Shown here: positions 43,521-51,618 of the stretch, one piece after another | Numbering within the stretch: position 1 is the first letter of the stretch | Layout: each line of letters opens with the position of its first letter | From: an uncultured Bacteroidales bacterium | GTDB taxonomy: Bacteria; Bacteroidota; Bacteroidia; Bacteroidales; F082 | Direction of reading: 5' to 3' | Length of the DNA: 64,000 bases | NCBI GenBank assembly: GCA_900318465.1 | Contig: ONKQ01000014.1 | Location: 1-64,000, forward strand | Made by a program: the position numbers and the translations under genes | Notes under the pieces: generated by a model | What the model was told of the DNA's origin: nothing | Seen by the model: the letters and a program-made list of their open reading frames with translations, nothing else | The model's database searches: none

Positions 43521-43672
43521 CATCAAGCTGAGGCCGTTGGTTCGGCCTTTTTTTGTATCGCCCAAAATCACACCAAAAACCCATCGCGGAATCACATTTT
43601 CCATCAAAACGAGATTTTTTGCACTCGACAACAATAATTTTCATAATTTTGCAGCGAATTTAACTTTACATT

Positions 43673-43990
43673 ATGAAGATTTTTGTCGCCAAATTAGCAT
43701 TCAAGACCACGTCAGATGATTTAAAGACCTTGTTCGAGCAGTTCGGAGAGGTGGAATCGTGCAAGGTCATCATGGACCACGAAACAGGTCGTTCGAAGTG
43801 TTACGGATTTGTTGAAATGCCTAACGATGCCGAGGCATACAAGGCCATCGTAGAGACGGACGAAACCGTTTTCATGGGCAACGAGCTGCAAGTGAAGAAG
43901 TCGCGCCCGCAAGAAGGTGCTTCCAAGCCCACAAAGCCGCAGAGACCTCGCACCACCTATCATCCGCACTCTCAGAAGAAAACGGAATGA
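43673..43990 (+). CDS. RNA recognition motif (RRM) protein
   Basis: A 105-residue single-RRM protein. RNP2 is KIFVAKLAF (residues 2-10) and RNP1 is KCYGFVEM (about 43-50), with the expected aromatic residues. A basic tail rich in Pro, Lys and Arg (about 80-105) should help nucleic-acid binding. This is the short RRM family common in Bacteroidota and cyanobacteria, thought to bind mRNA or act in stress responses. A -7 box (TAATTTTG) is at 43644-43651, and the next gene is a tRNA. Confidence 0.92.
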   Translation: MKIFVAKLAFKTTSDDLKTLFEQFGEVESCKVIMDHETGRSKCYGFVEMPNDAEAYKAIVETDETVFMGNELQVKKSRPQEGASKPTKPQRPRTTYHPHSQKKTE

Positions 43991-44028
43991 GCCGTCGGCC
44001 AGAAAAGATTTTTTTTCGACCGAAAGAC

Positions 44029-44057
44029 TTGACATATAGAAAAAAGACGTATTTTTG
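44029..44057 (+). promoter_or_regulatory. tRNA-Arg promoter (-33 and -7)
   Basis: TTG at 44029-44031 and TATTTTTG at 44050-44057, 18 bases apart, which is near the Bacteroidota spacing. This is the best-formed promoter of the window. Confidence 0.65.
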
Positions 44058-44073
44058 CAGCCGTAAACACGAT

Positions 44074-44147
44074 GGTCTGGTAGCTCAGCTGGATAGAGCA
44101 ACAGCCTTCTAAGCTGTGGGTCTTGGGTTCGAATCCCAACCGGATCA
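44074..44147 (+). tRNA. tRNA-Arg (TCT)
   Basis: Cloverleaf: acceptor GGTCTGG/CCGGATC with G-T pairs, D-arm GCTCAGCTGGATAGAGC, anticodon loop CTTCTAA giving TCT, T-arm TTGGGTTCGAATCCCAA, discriminator A at 44147. Confidence 0.93.
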
Positions 44148-44211
44148 CATAACAAGCCTTAACTGATTGGGAACTATCAAGTTAAGGCTTTAATTTTAAA
44201 CTGACGACAAT

Positions 44212-44451
44212 ATGGAAAACGAACTCAAGAAAGCCTACACTGGTTCATGCATTAACGCCGAATTTATTAGCAGCGTCTTGGAAGAGAATGGCATTAAGTT
44301 TCTCATCCGCAACTACCAACAGGAAGGCCTTTTGGCTGGATGGGCTCCCAACGTCATCAAGGGCGATGCCTCCGTATATGTCTTCACCGAGGACTACGAC
44401 AAGGCCATGCTTCTGCTCGACGGAATCAATGAATCGGAGATTGAAGAATAA
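44212..44451 (+). CDS. DUF2007 domain protein
   Basis: A 79-residue cytoplasmic protein with the DUF2007 pattern: KAYTGSCINAEFISSVLEENGIKFLIRNYQQ (helix then strand), then GDASVYVFTEDYDKAMLLLDGI. It has the ferredoxin-like fold of a small putative signal-transducing domain. No partner is obvious. The lolD promoter box (44456) begins five bases after its stop, so the next gene probably has its own transcript. Confidence 0.85.
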   Translation: MENELKKAYTGSCINAEFISSVLEENGIKFLIRNYQQEGLLAGWAPNVIKGDASVYVFTEDYDKAMLLLDGINESEIEE

Positions 44452-44455
44452 TCTG

Positions 44456-44463
44456 TATTTTTG
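44456..44463 (+). promoter_or_regulatory. lolD promoter -7 box
   Basis: TATTTTTG between the DUF2007 stop and the ATG at 44485, giving a leader of about 20 bases or less. Confidence 0.55.
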
Positions 44464-44484
44464 CAGCCGATTTACACTCAACGC

Positions 44485-45135
44485 ATGATTCAAGCTACAG
44501 GAATACACAAGTCATACGGCTCGCTCGAAGTGCTGAAAGGCATCGACTTGCACATCAACAAGAAGGAAATCGTGAGCATCGTCGGTGCTTCAGGCGCGGG
44601 CAAATCCACATTGCTCCACATTATTGGCACATTGGACAAATCCGACTGCGGACAACTCATCATCGACAACACCGAAGTCAGCAAACTGAACGACACCGAC
44701 TTGGCCGCTTTTCGCAACCATAAGATTGGTTTCGTGTTTCAGTTTCATCACCTGCTGCCCGAGTTCACCGCCATCGAGAACATCTGCATCCCTGCCTACA
44801 TCGGCGGCATGGACAAGAAAGAAGCCACCGAAAGAGCCGAAAAACTCCTTGATTACCTGAACCTTACAGAAAGAAAAAACCACAAGCCCTCCGAACTTTC
44901 GGGTGGCGAGCAGCAGCGTGTGGCCGTGGCCCGTGCCCTCATCAACCAGCCCGCCGTGGTGCTTGCCGACGAGCCTTCCGGCAACCTCGATTCCAAATCG
45001 GCACAGGAGCTGCACAAACTCTTTTTCCGCCTTCGCGACGAGATGCAGCAAACCTTCGTCATCGTCACCCACAACCCCGACTTGGCCAAGATGTCAGACC
45101 GCACCATCACCATCAAGGATGGAAAAATTGTTTGA
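44485..45135 (+). CDS. lolD: ABC transporter ATP-binding protein, LolD/MacB type
   Basis: A 216-residue ATPase of the LolD/FtsE/MacB group. Walker A is GASGAGKST, the signature [15 protein letters not shown], Walker [13 protein letters not shown], and the H-loop VTHNPDLA. The Gly-Asn-Leu-Asp after Walker B and the X-loop around [21 protein letters not shown] are typical of lipoprotein-releasing ATPases, which move lipoproteins from the inner to the outer membrane. No LolC/E permease lies next to it, and in Bacteroidota LolD often stands apart. The ATG at 44485 is chosen; the earlier in-frame codons are in the promoter. Confidence 0.9.
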   Translation: MIQATGIHKSYGSLEVLKGIDLHINKKEIVSIVGASGAGKSTLLHIIGTLDKSDCGQLIIDNTEVSKLNDTDLAAFRNHKIGFVFQFHHLLPEFTAIENICIPAYIGGMDKKEATERAEKLLDYLNLTERKNHKPSELSGGEQQRVAVARALINQPAVVLADEPSGNLDSKSAQELHKLFFRLRDEMQQTFVIVTHNPDLAKMSDRTITIKDGKIV

Positions 45136-45164
45136 TTTAATGATTTAAAATTTAAAGATTTAAG
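45134..45164 (+). repeat. A/T-rich heptameric repeat (GATTTAA)
   Basis: GATTTAA-type units with a 7-8 bp period directly after the lolD stop. The same type occurs at 40665-40700 and 63176-63220. Confidence 0.65.
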
Positions 45165-45221
45165 GATTGCGGTACAATAATAATAGTAATTGTCCGTTTT
45201 CAATAGATTAAAGTCAGAAAA

Positions 45222-47228
45222 ATGAACAAAAAACTCATATTCTCCCTGTTGTTTGGGGTTTCGCTCGCGTTGAGCACCAATTTCGTCCAAGCCCAAAACT
45301 CCGAGTCTTACGAATCGTTGATGAAAAAAGGCAACGACAAATTCGCCGCCAAGGACTACATCAGTGCCAAGACCTATTATGAAATGGCCCTCAAGCAAAA
45401 GTCGAACGACCCAACCGCCCGAAAGAAACTTGACGAGACCCTGAAGAAAATCCAAGAAGACGGTGCACGACAAGAGGTGTTTTACGCCCATTTGGACGCC
45501 GGCGACCAATTCTACAACCAACAGAAATATGAGGAAGCCCTGACGGAATACGAGCAAGCCCTCAAGGTATTCCCCGAAGACAAATACGTCGGTGGACAGG
45601 CCGAAGAAGTGCGCGCCATTTTGAAGGAACGCCAAGACAAACAAGACGCCTACAACACAGCCATGAGTCAAGGCGAGACATTGCTTGCAGAGGAGAACTA
45701 CGATGCCGCCATTTTACAGTTTGAAACCGCCATCGGGATTTTCCCCAACGACAAGCTCCCCAAGGAAAAATTGGCCGAAGCCCGACAGAAAAAACAGCTA
45801 TACACCGAAAAAGTCACCTTGTTCGACAAGACCATGGAAGAGGCGCGTCAACAAGGCCTGCGCAAAAACTATGACGCTGCCCTTGCCAAGCTCGACCAAG
45901 CCTTGGAGCTTTTCCCCAACGACTTGCAAGCCAACACATTGAAAAACGAATACACCGCCGCCAAAGACCAAGCCAACCGCTATAATGGCATCATTGCCGA
46001 GGCCGACAGACTTTACGAAAACAAGGCCTACAAGGAAGCAAAAGCTCAGTATCAAAGTGCTTTGTTAGTTGTTGCCGGCGATGCCTACGCCACCGACATG
46101 ATAGCCCGCCTCGACCCGCTCATTGCCCAGCAAGACGCTGAGGAAGCCGCCCGAATAGCCGCCGAACAGGAAGCAGCACGACTGGCCGCCGAAGCTGAAG
46201 CCGCAAGATTGGCTGCCGAGGCCGAAGCCGCACGTATCGCTGCCGAACAAGAGGCGGCGCGTATTGCAGCAGAACAGGAAGCGGCACGTTTGGCCGCCGA
46301 AGAAGCTGCCAGAATTGCAGCTGAGGAAGAAGCCGCACGTCAGGCCGCCCTCGCCGCAGCCGAAGCCGAGCGTCAAGCCACCCTCAAGACCATGCTCGAT
46401 GCCGCCAATGCGCTCTTCGAGCAGAAAGATTATGCCAACGCGAAAGTGAAATACCAAGAAGTTGTAACCTTTGACGAAGGTAACGCTACTGCCACAGCCA
46501 AGATTAGGGAAATCGACAGCATCCTCGCACAGATGGCAGCAGAAATAGAAGCGCATTACAACAACGACATGAATGCCGGCAACCAAGCCATGAATGCAGA
46601 GAAGTTTGCCGAGGCCATCACCCATTACCAGTCGGCCTTGGTCTACAGACCCGAAGATGCGACTGCCACAGCCCAACTTGCCGTCGCCGAAAAAGCCGAG
46701 AATGACCGACTTGCCGCCTTGCGTACACAGTATAACGCTTTCATCAAAGAAGGTGATGCAAACTTTAAGAGCAACACCTTCGACAAGGCCATCGAAGCCT
46801 ACACCAAGGCCGAGGAGCTCAACCTTGAGACCTACCCCACCGAAATGATTGCCCGCATCAGCGAAATCATCGAGCAAAACAAATTGTATGAACTTAACAG
46901 CGAATACATCAGCTTAGGTGCAGGAGAGGCTCGCCGTTTTGAGTTCAACAAGATTGAGGTGGCCGTGCGCCGTTCCAACTACATCATCATCAAGGTGCGC
47001 AACCCGCTGCCCGACAAGACTTTCCCGATGATTGTTTCATTCGGTGGTGCTGGCGGCAAAAATGGAGGTTTCGTGCTGCCTATAGCGGCCACCGAGGAAG
47101 AGAAGACCTTCGTGTTCCGTATCGGCGCACAATACAAGTGGTTCAGCGAAGACAACACTTGGATTGAAATCATCTCCGAGAACCACCCTATTGATATTGG
47201 CAAATTAGAAGTGTCGAGAAGCAACTGA
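45222..47228 (+). CDS. Secreted TPR protein with Ala-Glu-rich coiled coil
   Basis: A 668-residue exported protein: signal peptide (MNKKLIFSLLFGVSLALSTNFVQA), many TPR units (about residues 28-300 and 385-540; e.g. GNDKFAAKDYISAKTYYEMALKQ), and a central coiled coil of about 80 residues (about 305-385) made of AARLAAEAE/AARIAAEQE octads. The C-terminus (about 550-668) is a beta-rich domain (RRFEFNKIEVAVRRSNYIIIKVRNPLPDKTFPMIVSFGG). It probably scaffolds envelope proteins. Neighbours give no further clue. I do not recognise a specific family. Confidence 0.8.
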   Translation: MNKKLIFSLLFGVSLALSTNFVQAQNSESYESLMKKGNDKFAAKDYISAKTYYEMALKQKSNDPTARKKLDETLKKIQEDGARQEVFYAHLDAGDQFYNQQKYEEALTEYEQALKVFPEDKYVGGQAEEVRAILKERQDKQDAYNTAMSQGETLLAEENYDAAILQFETAIGIFPNDKLPKEKLAEARQKKQLYTEKVTLFDKTMEEARQQGLRKNYDAALAKLDQALELFPNDLQANTLKNEYTAAKDQANRYNGIIAEADRLYENKAYKEAKAQYQSALLVVAGDAYATDMIARLDPLIAQQDAEEAARIAAEQEAARLAAEAEAARLAAEAEAARIAAEQEAARIAAEQEAARLAAEEAARIAAEEEAARQAALAAAEAERQATLKTMLDAANALFEQKDYANAKVKYQEVVTFDEGNATATAKIREIDSILAQMAAEIEAHYNNDMNAGNQAMNAEKFAEAITHYQSALVYRPEDATATAQLAVAEKAENDRLAALRTQYNAFIKEGDANFKSNTFDKAIEAYTKAEELNLETYPTEMIARISEIIEQNKLYELNSEYISLGAGEARRFEFNKIEVAVRRSNYIIIKVRNPLPDKTFPMIVSFGGAGGKNGGFVLPIAATEEEKTFVFRIGAQYKWFSEDNTWIEIISENHPIDIGKLEVSRSN

Positions 47229-47229
47229 T

Positions 47230-47697
47230 TTAGAACAGTTCCGGTGCTTCTATGGGCATAGGCGGCAAAGATTCGTCAACCGACCTGATATTCTCGACAG
47301 AATAGACACTGTCGACGACATACTTGCTCATGCCACGCCACGGCAATGCACCAAGATATTCCTTGTAATGCAGTTCCACACGTTTACCAGTGCAGCGTTC
47401 CAACTGGTCGGCCACTGACTGTTTTTTCACGGAGAAATCGAACTCGTTGCTCTGGATGGTGGCGTTGCTGTTCTTGGAGTTGTAGCCCGCTTGAATGAGC
47501 CTGCCCTCGTAGGTCTTGAAGACATAGCCTTTGTAAACGAACAAGTTCAGTTCGCCCGCCTTCACACCGCTACCAAACACATAGTAGAACTTTATGAAAA
47601 ACCACCCCGCCACCGCAACAACGATGATGATACTCAAAGTGGTCAGGATCTTACGCCCTGTGCTTTTCTTTTCTTTGGGGTTAGAATTCTTTCCCAT
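47230..47697 (-). CDS. Membrane-anchored hypothetical protein
   Basis: A 155-residue protein with a basic N-terminus (MGKNSNPKEKKSTGRKI), one TM helix (LTTLSIIIVVAVAGWFFIKFYYVFG) and an extracytoplasmic part of about 110 residues (GVKAGELNLFVYKGYVFKTYEGRLIQAGY, then DQLERCTGKRVELHYKEYLGALPWRGMSKYVVDSV). The layout is like the Bacteroidota proteins annotated as hypothetical inner-membrane proteins with a GELN motif. Function unknown. It is just downstream of sod (18-base gap) and may be cotranscribed. Confidence 0.75.
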   Translation of the reverse strand: MGKNSNPKEKKSTGRKILTTLSIIIVVAVAGWFFIKFYYVFGSGVKAGELNLFVYKGYVFKTYEGRLIQAGYNSKNSNATIQSNEFDFSVKKQSVADQLERCTGKRVELHYKEYLGALPWRGMSKYVVDSVYSVENIRSVDESLPPMPIEAPELF

Positions 47698-47714
47698 CGC
47701 TGACAAGTTTTGGT

Positions 47715-48296
47715 TTACAGTCTTTCGTTCACAACGTCCCAGTCCACAATCTGCCACAAAGCGGCCAAATGGTCGGGACGACGGTTCTGATAGTCAATGT
47801 AGTAGGCATGTTCCCACACATCGAAGGTCAACAGGGGCTTCAAGCCACGCTGCACAGGATTTCCGGCGTTGGTTTCCTGCGTGATTTGAAGTTTGCCATC
47901 CTTATCAACGGAGAGCCAAACCCAACCCGAACCGAACAAGGTGGCACCTTTTTTCGTGAACTCCTCTTTGAAAGCCTCAAACGAGCCAAACTGTTGGTCA
48001 ATCCATTGGGCGATTACGCCAGTCGGTTTGTTGTCGGCTTTCGGGGCACGGAACTGAGTGAAGTAAAGGTTATGGTTCAAGATCTGTCCAGCGTTGTTGA
48101 ATATGCCACCTTCCGAGGTCTTCACGATGTCCTCAAGAGGCATATCCTCGTACTTCGTGCCTTCGATGAGGCCGTTGAGATTGTTGACATAGGCTTGCAA
48201 ATGTTTGCCATGATGAAAACCAAGGGTTTCCTTGCTGATAACAGGTTCCAGGGCGTTGGCCTCGTAAGGCAGTTGAATAAGTTCGAATTTTTTCAT
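47715..48296 (-). CDS. sodB: Superoxide dismutase (Fe/Mn)
   Basis: A 193-residue enzyme that destroys superoxide. The metal ligands are visible: His in FHHGKHLQAYVNNLN, His in ILNHNLYFTQF, and Asp and His in FDVWEHAYYIDYQNRRPDHL. The ATG at 48296 (MKKFELIQLPYEANALEPVI) matches the family start; sequence upstream of it is not homologous. A -7 box (TATTTTTG on the minus strand) is at 48323-48330. Its presence fits an anaerobe that tolerates some oxygen. It shares a gap with the terminator of the sigma-factor gene. Confidence 0.95.
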   Translation of the reverse strand: MKKFELIQLPYEANALEPVISKETLGFHHGKHLQAYVNNLNGLIEGTKYEDMPLEDIVKTSEGGIFNNAGQILNHNLYFTQFRAPKADNKPTGVIAQWIDQQFGSFEAFKEEFTKKGATLFGSGWVWLSVDKDGKLQITQETNAGNPVQRGLKPLLTFDVWEHAYYIDYQNRRPDHLAALWQIVDWDVVNERL

Positions 48297-48337
48297 ATTG
48301 ATGTCGTTTGATGATTGTGCCGCAAAAATAAAAAAAA

Positions 48338-48363
48338 GAGAGACAACCTTCCGGAAATCTCTC
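48338..48363 (-). terminator. Terminator of the sigma-factor gene
   Basis: GAGAGA (48338-48343) with TCTCTC (48358-48363), inner TTCCGGAA, and an A run at 48324-48337 that is a U run on the minus strand. It lies just below the rpoD stop and overlaps the sod promoter region. Confidence 0.6.
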
Positions 48364-48370
48364 AATTTTT

Positions 48371-49237
48371 TCACTGGTTCATATACATCTGAAACAGTGG
48401 CGAGTTGGGCTCGCTCCGAAGCCGTTTCAAGGCGCGGTCTCGGATTTGGCGTGTGCGCTCGCGCGAGATGTCGAGCTTCATCGCAATCTCCTCCAAAGAG
48501 TATTCGCGGGGTGTGCCAAGTCCGAAGTACATGCACAAGATGGTACGCTCCTTCTCCGACAGCATGTCGAGTGAGCGTCTGATGGCTTTGCTGGCCGACT
48601 CCTGCTCAACGGCGGCGTCGGTTTGGGTTTGGTCTTCCTGTACAAAGACATCGAGGAAGTTGGCGTCGTCGTCTTGCTCGTCGATGGGCGCGTCGGTCGA
48701 CATGGCGCGGGTGTTGAGGCTCAACAACTGCTCCACCTTGTCCTCGGCCAAATCGACGCTGTCTGAAATCTCCTTGACGGTAGGCCGACGTTGCAGTTTC
48801 TGCTCCAACAAAGCACTGGCTTTCTTCACTTTGGCCATAGCTCCCACCTGATTCATGGGCAGACGGATGATACGCGCCTGTTCAGCCACAGCTTGCAGGA
48901 TGCTCTGACGAATCCACCACACAGCGTATGAGATGAACTTGAAGCCTCGTGTCTCGTCGAAACGCTGGGCGGCCTTCACCAAACCCACATTACCTTCATT
49001 GATAAGGTCTTGCAGGCTCAAGCCTTGGTTCTGGTACTGCTTGGCCACCGACACCACAAAGCGCAGGTTAGCGCGCACCAACTTATCGAGCGCGACTTGG
49101 TCGCCGGCCTTGATGCGTTGCGCCAGTTCCACTTCCTCCTCTGCCGTCAACAGTTCTTCCTTGGCGATGTCGCTCAAGTAACGGTCGAGGCCTGAGCCAC
49201 GATCCGTGATTTGCTTTGAAATTTTCAGTTGTCTCAT
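48371..49237 (-). CDS. rpoD: Primary RNA polymerase sigma factor (sigma-70 family)
   Basis: A 288-residue sigma-70 without region 1.1, the short Bacteroidota form. Region 1.2 is DRYLSDIAKEELLTAEEEVELA; region 2 includes LRFVVSVAKQYQNQGLSLQDLINEGNVGLVKAAQRFDETRGFKFISYAVWWIRQSI; region 3 follows at RPTVKEISDSVDLAEDKVEQLLSL; and region 4 has YFGLGTPREYSLEEIAMKLDISRERTRQIRDRALKRLR. This factor recognises the TAnnTTTG -7 element seen throughout the window. The minus-strand start is at 49237. It sits between sod and an HtrA protease. Confidence 0.95.
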   Translation of the reverse strand: MRQLKISKQITDRGSGLDRYLSDIAKEELLTAEEEVELAQRIKAGDQVALDKLVRANLRFVVSVAKQYQNQGLSLQDLINEGNVGLVKAAQRFDETRGFKFISYAVWWIRQSILQAVAEQARIIRLPMNQVGAMAKVKKASALLEQKLQRRPTVKEISDSVDLAEDKVEQLLSLNTRAMSTDAPIDEQDDDANFLDVFVQEDQTQTDAAVEQESASKAIRRSLDMLSEKERTILCMYFGLGTPREYSLEEIAMKLDISRERTRQIRDRALKRLRSEPNSPLFQMYMNQ

Positions 49238-49430
49238 TTTCGTAATCTTTAATTGTTTAATTGTTTCAAATTCAATATCTTACTCCACATAACTTTCCCT
49301 CCCGATTTTTTGCATAATCCCGCTTTTCGAGGGAAACCACTGGGCGGCTTCCCTCAAATCGCAAGATAAAATACTATCAAAAACCGTACCGAAGTATTTG
49401 ATTTTCAGAAAAATCTTTTTTAGGCTGTTT

Positions 49431-50894
49431 TTAGTAGAAGAACGAGCCCATCATGCCGTTGGGATAGATGCCCTCGATGGTGGTGCGGCGGTTGCGGTTG
49501 CTCTTCAATGCGTTCTCAAGGTCGGTTTGGCTGCCCACGGCATAGCCGTTCACCTTGGTAATGACGAAGTCGACAGGCACACCAGAACCCATGAAACGGC
49601 CTTGGCGGATTTCCACGATTTTCAGGCCACTCTTGGTATTGAGGCGCGCCATCTCGTTGTTGTCTATGGGCTGCAGCATCAGGCCAAACTCGGAGTTGTA
49701 GAAAGCATCACCTTTCTTGACCACTTCCATATTACCGGCCTCGTTGAGCAGGGTCAGCGTGTAGGTGTGATGCGAGCCATGACGGTTCACTTCCACTTTG
49801 ACCTTGTCGCCTGGGCGAAACTGGCGCACGGTTTCCATCAGTTGCGTCTTGGTGTTCACTTTCTTGTCGTTGATGGCCGTGATGACATCACCGTCTTTCA
49901 AGCCCGCCTGTTGTGCCGCGCCGTTTTCAGTAACCTCGGCCACATACACGCCTTCCACGTCTTCCAAGCCCTTCTTCTCGGCCAATTCGGCAGTCAGCTC
50001 GGCAATCTGCACACCAAGGTAGCCGCGTTGCGTCTGCCCGTAGAGCAGCAAATCATCGACCACCTTGCGCACGATGTTGGACGGGATAGCGAAGGAATAG
50101 CCCTCGTATGAGCCTGTATGCGAAGCGATGGCTGCGTTAACGCCAATCAACTCCCCCTTGGTGTTGACCAAAGCACCACCACTGTTGCCCGGGTTGACTG
50201 CGGCATCGGTCTGGATGAAAGACTCCACCGAGGTGCCTTCGCCCAAGATGCTCAAATCACGGGCCTTGGCACTCACGATGCCCGCCGTAACAGTCGAAGT
50301 CAGATTGAAGGGATTACCCACGGCCAGCACCCACTCGCCAATACGCACTTGGTCGGAGTCGCCGAAAACGAGGTAGTCCAAGTCGTTGGCTTCCACCTTA
50401 ATCAAGGCAAGGTCGGTGGTCGGGTCAGTTCCGATGATGGTGGCGATCTTCTTCACCTTATTATTAAAGGTGACCTCCACCTCGTCGGCACCTTCCACAA
50501 CGTGGTTGTTGGTGACAATGTAGCCGTCGGGAGTCAGTACCACGCCCGAACCGTAAGCCACTTGAGTGTTGCTGCGCGTTTGTCCAGGATAGCCGTAAAG
50601 CTGTCCGAGCAGGGCTCCGAAAAAGTCGTTGTAAGTATTGCTCTGACGCACGACCTTGGTCATGATATGCACGACCGCGTCAACGCTATGTTCGGCGGCG
50701 TCGACGAAGTCAGGGGTATTGGCGGAAGGCAGGAAAGCCGTCCGTTGCATTTGGGGTTGCTGCACCTGCTCAACTTGCGAGACGGGTTGCTCTTCTTTAG
50801 CGGTTGCTTCTTGGTTCTGTTTCTGGGTCAAGTTGCCACACGATGCCGCCATCATCAGTCCGGCAAGCATCCAAATCATACTCACTTTTCTCAT
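49431..50894 (-). CDS. degP: Do/HtrA-family periplasmic serine protease
   Basis: A 487-residue protease and chaperone for envelope proteins. The N-terminus is a lipoprotein-like signal (LAGLMMAASC), so it may be membrane anchored. The catalytic triad is visible: His in IVTNNHVVEGADEVEV, Asp in TTDLALIKVEA, Ser in VNPGNSGGALVN. Two PDZ domains follow (about residues 295-380 and 400-487). The minus-strand gene stands alone. The lipobox is uncommon for DegP and would tether it. Confidence 0.93.
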   Translation of the reverse strand: MRKVSMIWMLAGLMMAASCGNLTQKQNQEATAKEEQPVSQVEQVQQPQMQRTAFLPSANTPDFVDAAEHSVDAVVHIMTKVVRQSNTYNDFFGALLGQLYGYPGQTRSNTQVAYGSGVVLTPDGYIVTNNHVVEGADEVEVTFNNKVKKIATIIGTDPTTDLALIKVEANDLDYLVFGDSDQVRIGEWVLAVGNPFNLTSTVTAGIVSAKARDLSILGEGTSVESFIQTDAAVNPGNSGGALVNTKGELIGVNAAIASHTGSYEGYSFAIPSNIVRKVVDDLLLYGQTQRGYLGVQIAELTAELAEKKGLEDVEGVYVAEVTENGAAQQAGLKDGDVITAINDKKVNTKTQLMETVRQFRPGDKVKVEVNRHGSHHTYTLTLLNEAGNMEVVKKGDAFYNSEFGLMLQPIDNNEMARLNTKSGLKIVEIRQGRFMGSGVPVDFVITKVNGYAVGSQTDLENALKSNRNRRTTIEGIYPNGMMGSFFY

Positions 50895-51051
50895 CTTATC
50901 TCGTTTAAATGGTTTCGTTTTCTTTTTCTCGTCTGATTAATGCAATTTTTCAACCTTTATTGCACTGAAAAGCGTATTTTTGTCGAAAATTTGCGGGTGG
51001 AGCTAATCAAATTACGTGCCAGCCTGCGCAAAAAATGACGATTTTTCAGCC

Positions 51052-51618
51052 ATGTTCATCCGAAATGACACAATATCACTCCGTTGCGCCGAGCCTGAAG
51101 ACGCACCTTTGATTTACCGTTGGGAGAACGACCGCAGTGTGTGGCGCGTGAGTGGAACCATCGCGCCCTACACGCTGTTTCACATCGAGCAGTTTCTGTT
51201 GAACAACAACGACTTGACCTCGCAGAAGCAGCTCCGCCTAATGATTGACCTCAATAGTACAAAAGAGTCCATCGGTTGCATCGACATCTACGACTACGAC
51301 GCCCTCAACGAGCGGGCTAAAATCGGCATCCTCATTGATGAAGCCCACAGGCACCAAGGCTATGCAGCCGATGCGTTATCGCTCTGCTTGGAGTATCTCT
51401 TCCACGACTTGATGTTGCACCAAGTGTATTGCGTCATCGACGAAATGAACATTGAGAGCCAGAAACTTTTTGAAGGACAAGGCTTTGCGCTTTGCGGACG
51501 CAGAAAGGACTGGATCAAGACGGCGGAAGGGTTTAGGGATGTGTTGGAATATCAATTGATAAGAAACACCCCTAATACGTCAGCAGCTGGGTCTTCGACT
51601 TTTCGTCAACATAGGTAG
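51052..51618 (+). CDS. GNAT-family N-acetyltransferase
   Basis: A 188-residue acetyl-CoA-dependent N-acetyltransferase like RimJ or SpeG: DTISLRCAEPEDAPLIYRWENDRSVW (start), KIGILIDEAHRHQGYAADALSLCLEYL (motif A with the acetyl-CoA loop) and NIESQKLFEGQGFALCGRRKDWI. The substrate is unknown. The later ATG (51052) is preferred because it begins in the family. Its 3' end runs 47 bases (51572-51618) into the end of the convergent CDC-like gene. The extra C-terminal residues (NTPNTSAAGSSTFRQHR) are therefore probably not native. A -7 box is at 50974-50981. Confidence 0.88.
   Translation: MFIRNDTISLRCAEPEDAPLIYRWENDRSVWRVSGTIAPYTLFHIEQFLLNNNDLTSQKQLRLMIDLNSTKESIGCIDIYDYDALNERAKIGILIDEAHRHQGYAADALSLCLEYLFHDLMLHQVYCVIDEMNIESQKLFEGQGFALCGRRKDWIKTAEGFRDVLEYQLIRNTPNTSAAGSSTFRQHR

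Noticed and set aside
43365-43634. Open frame overlapping tRNA-Tyr on the minus strand
   Set aside because: It covers a complete tRNA gene in reverse, so it is not coding.
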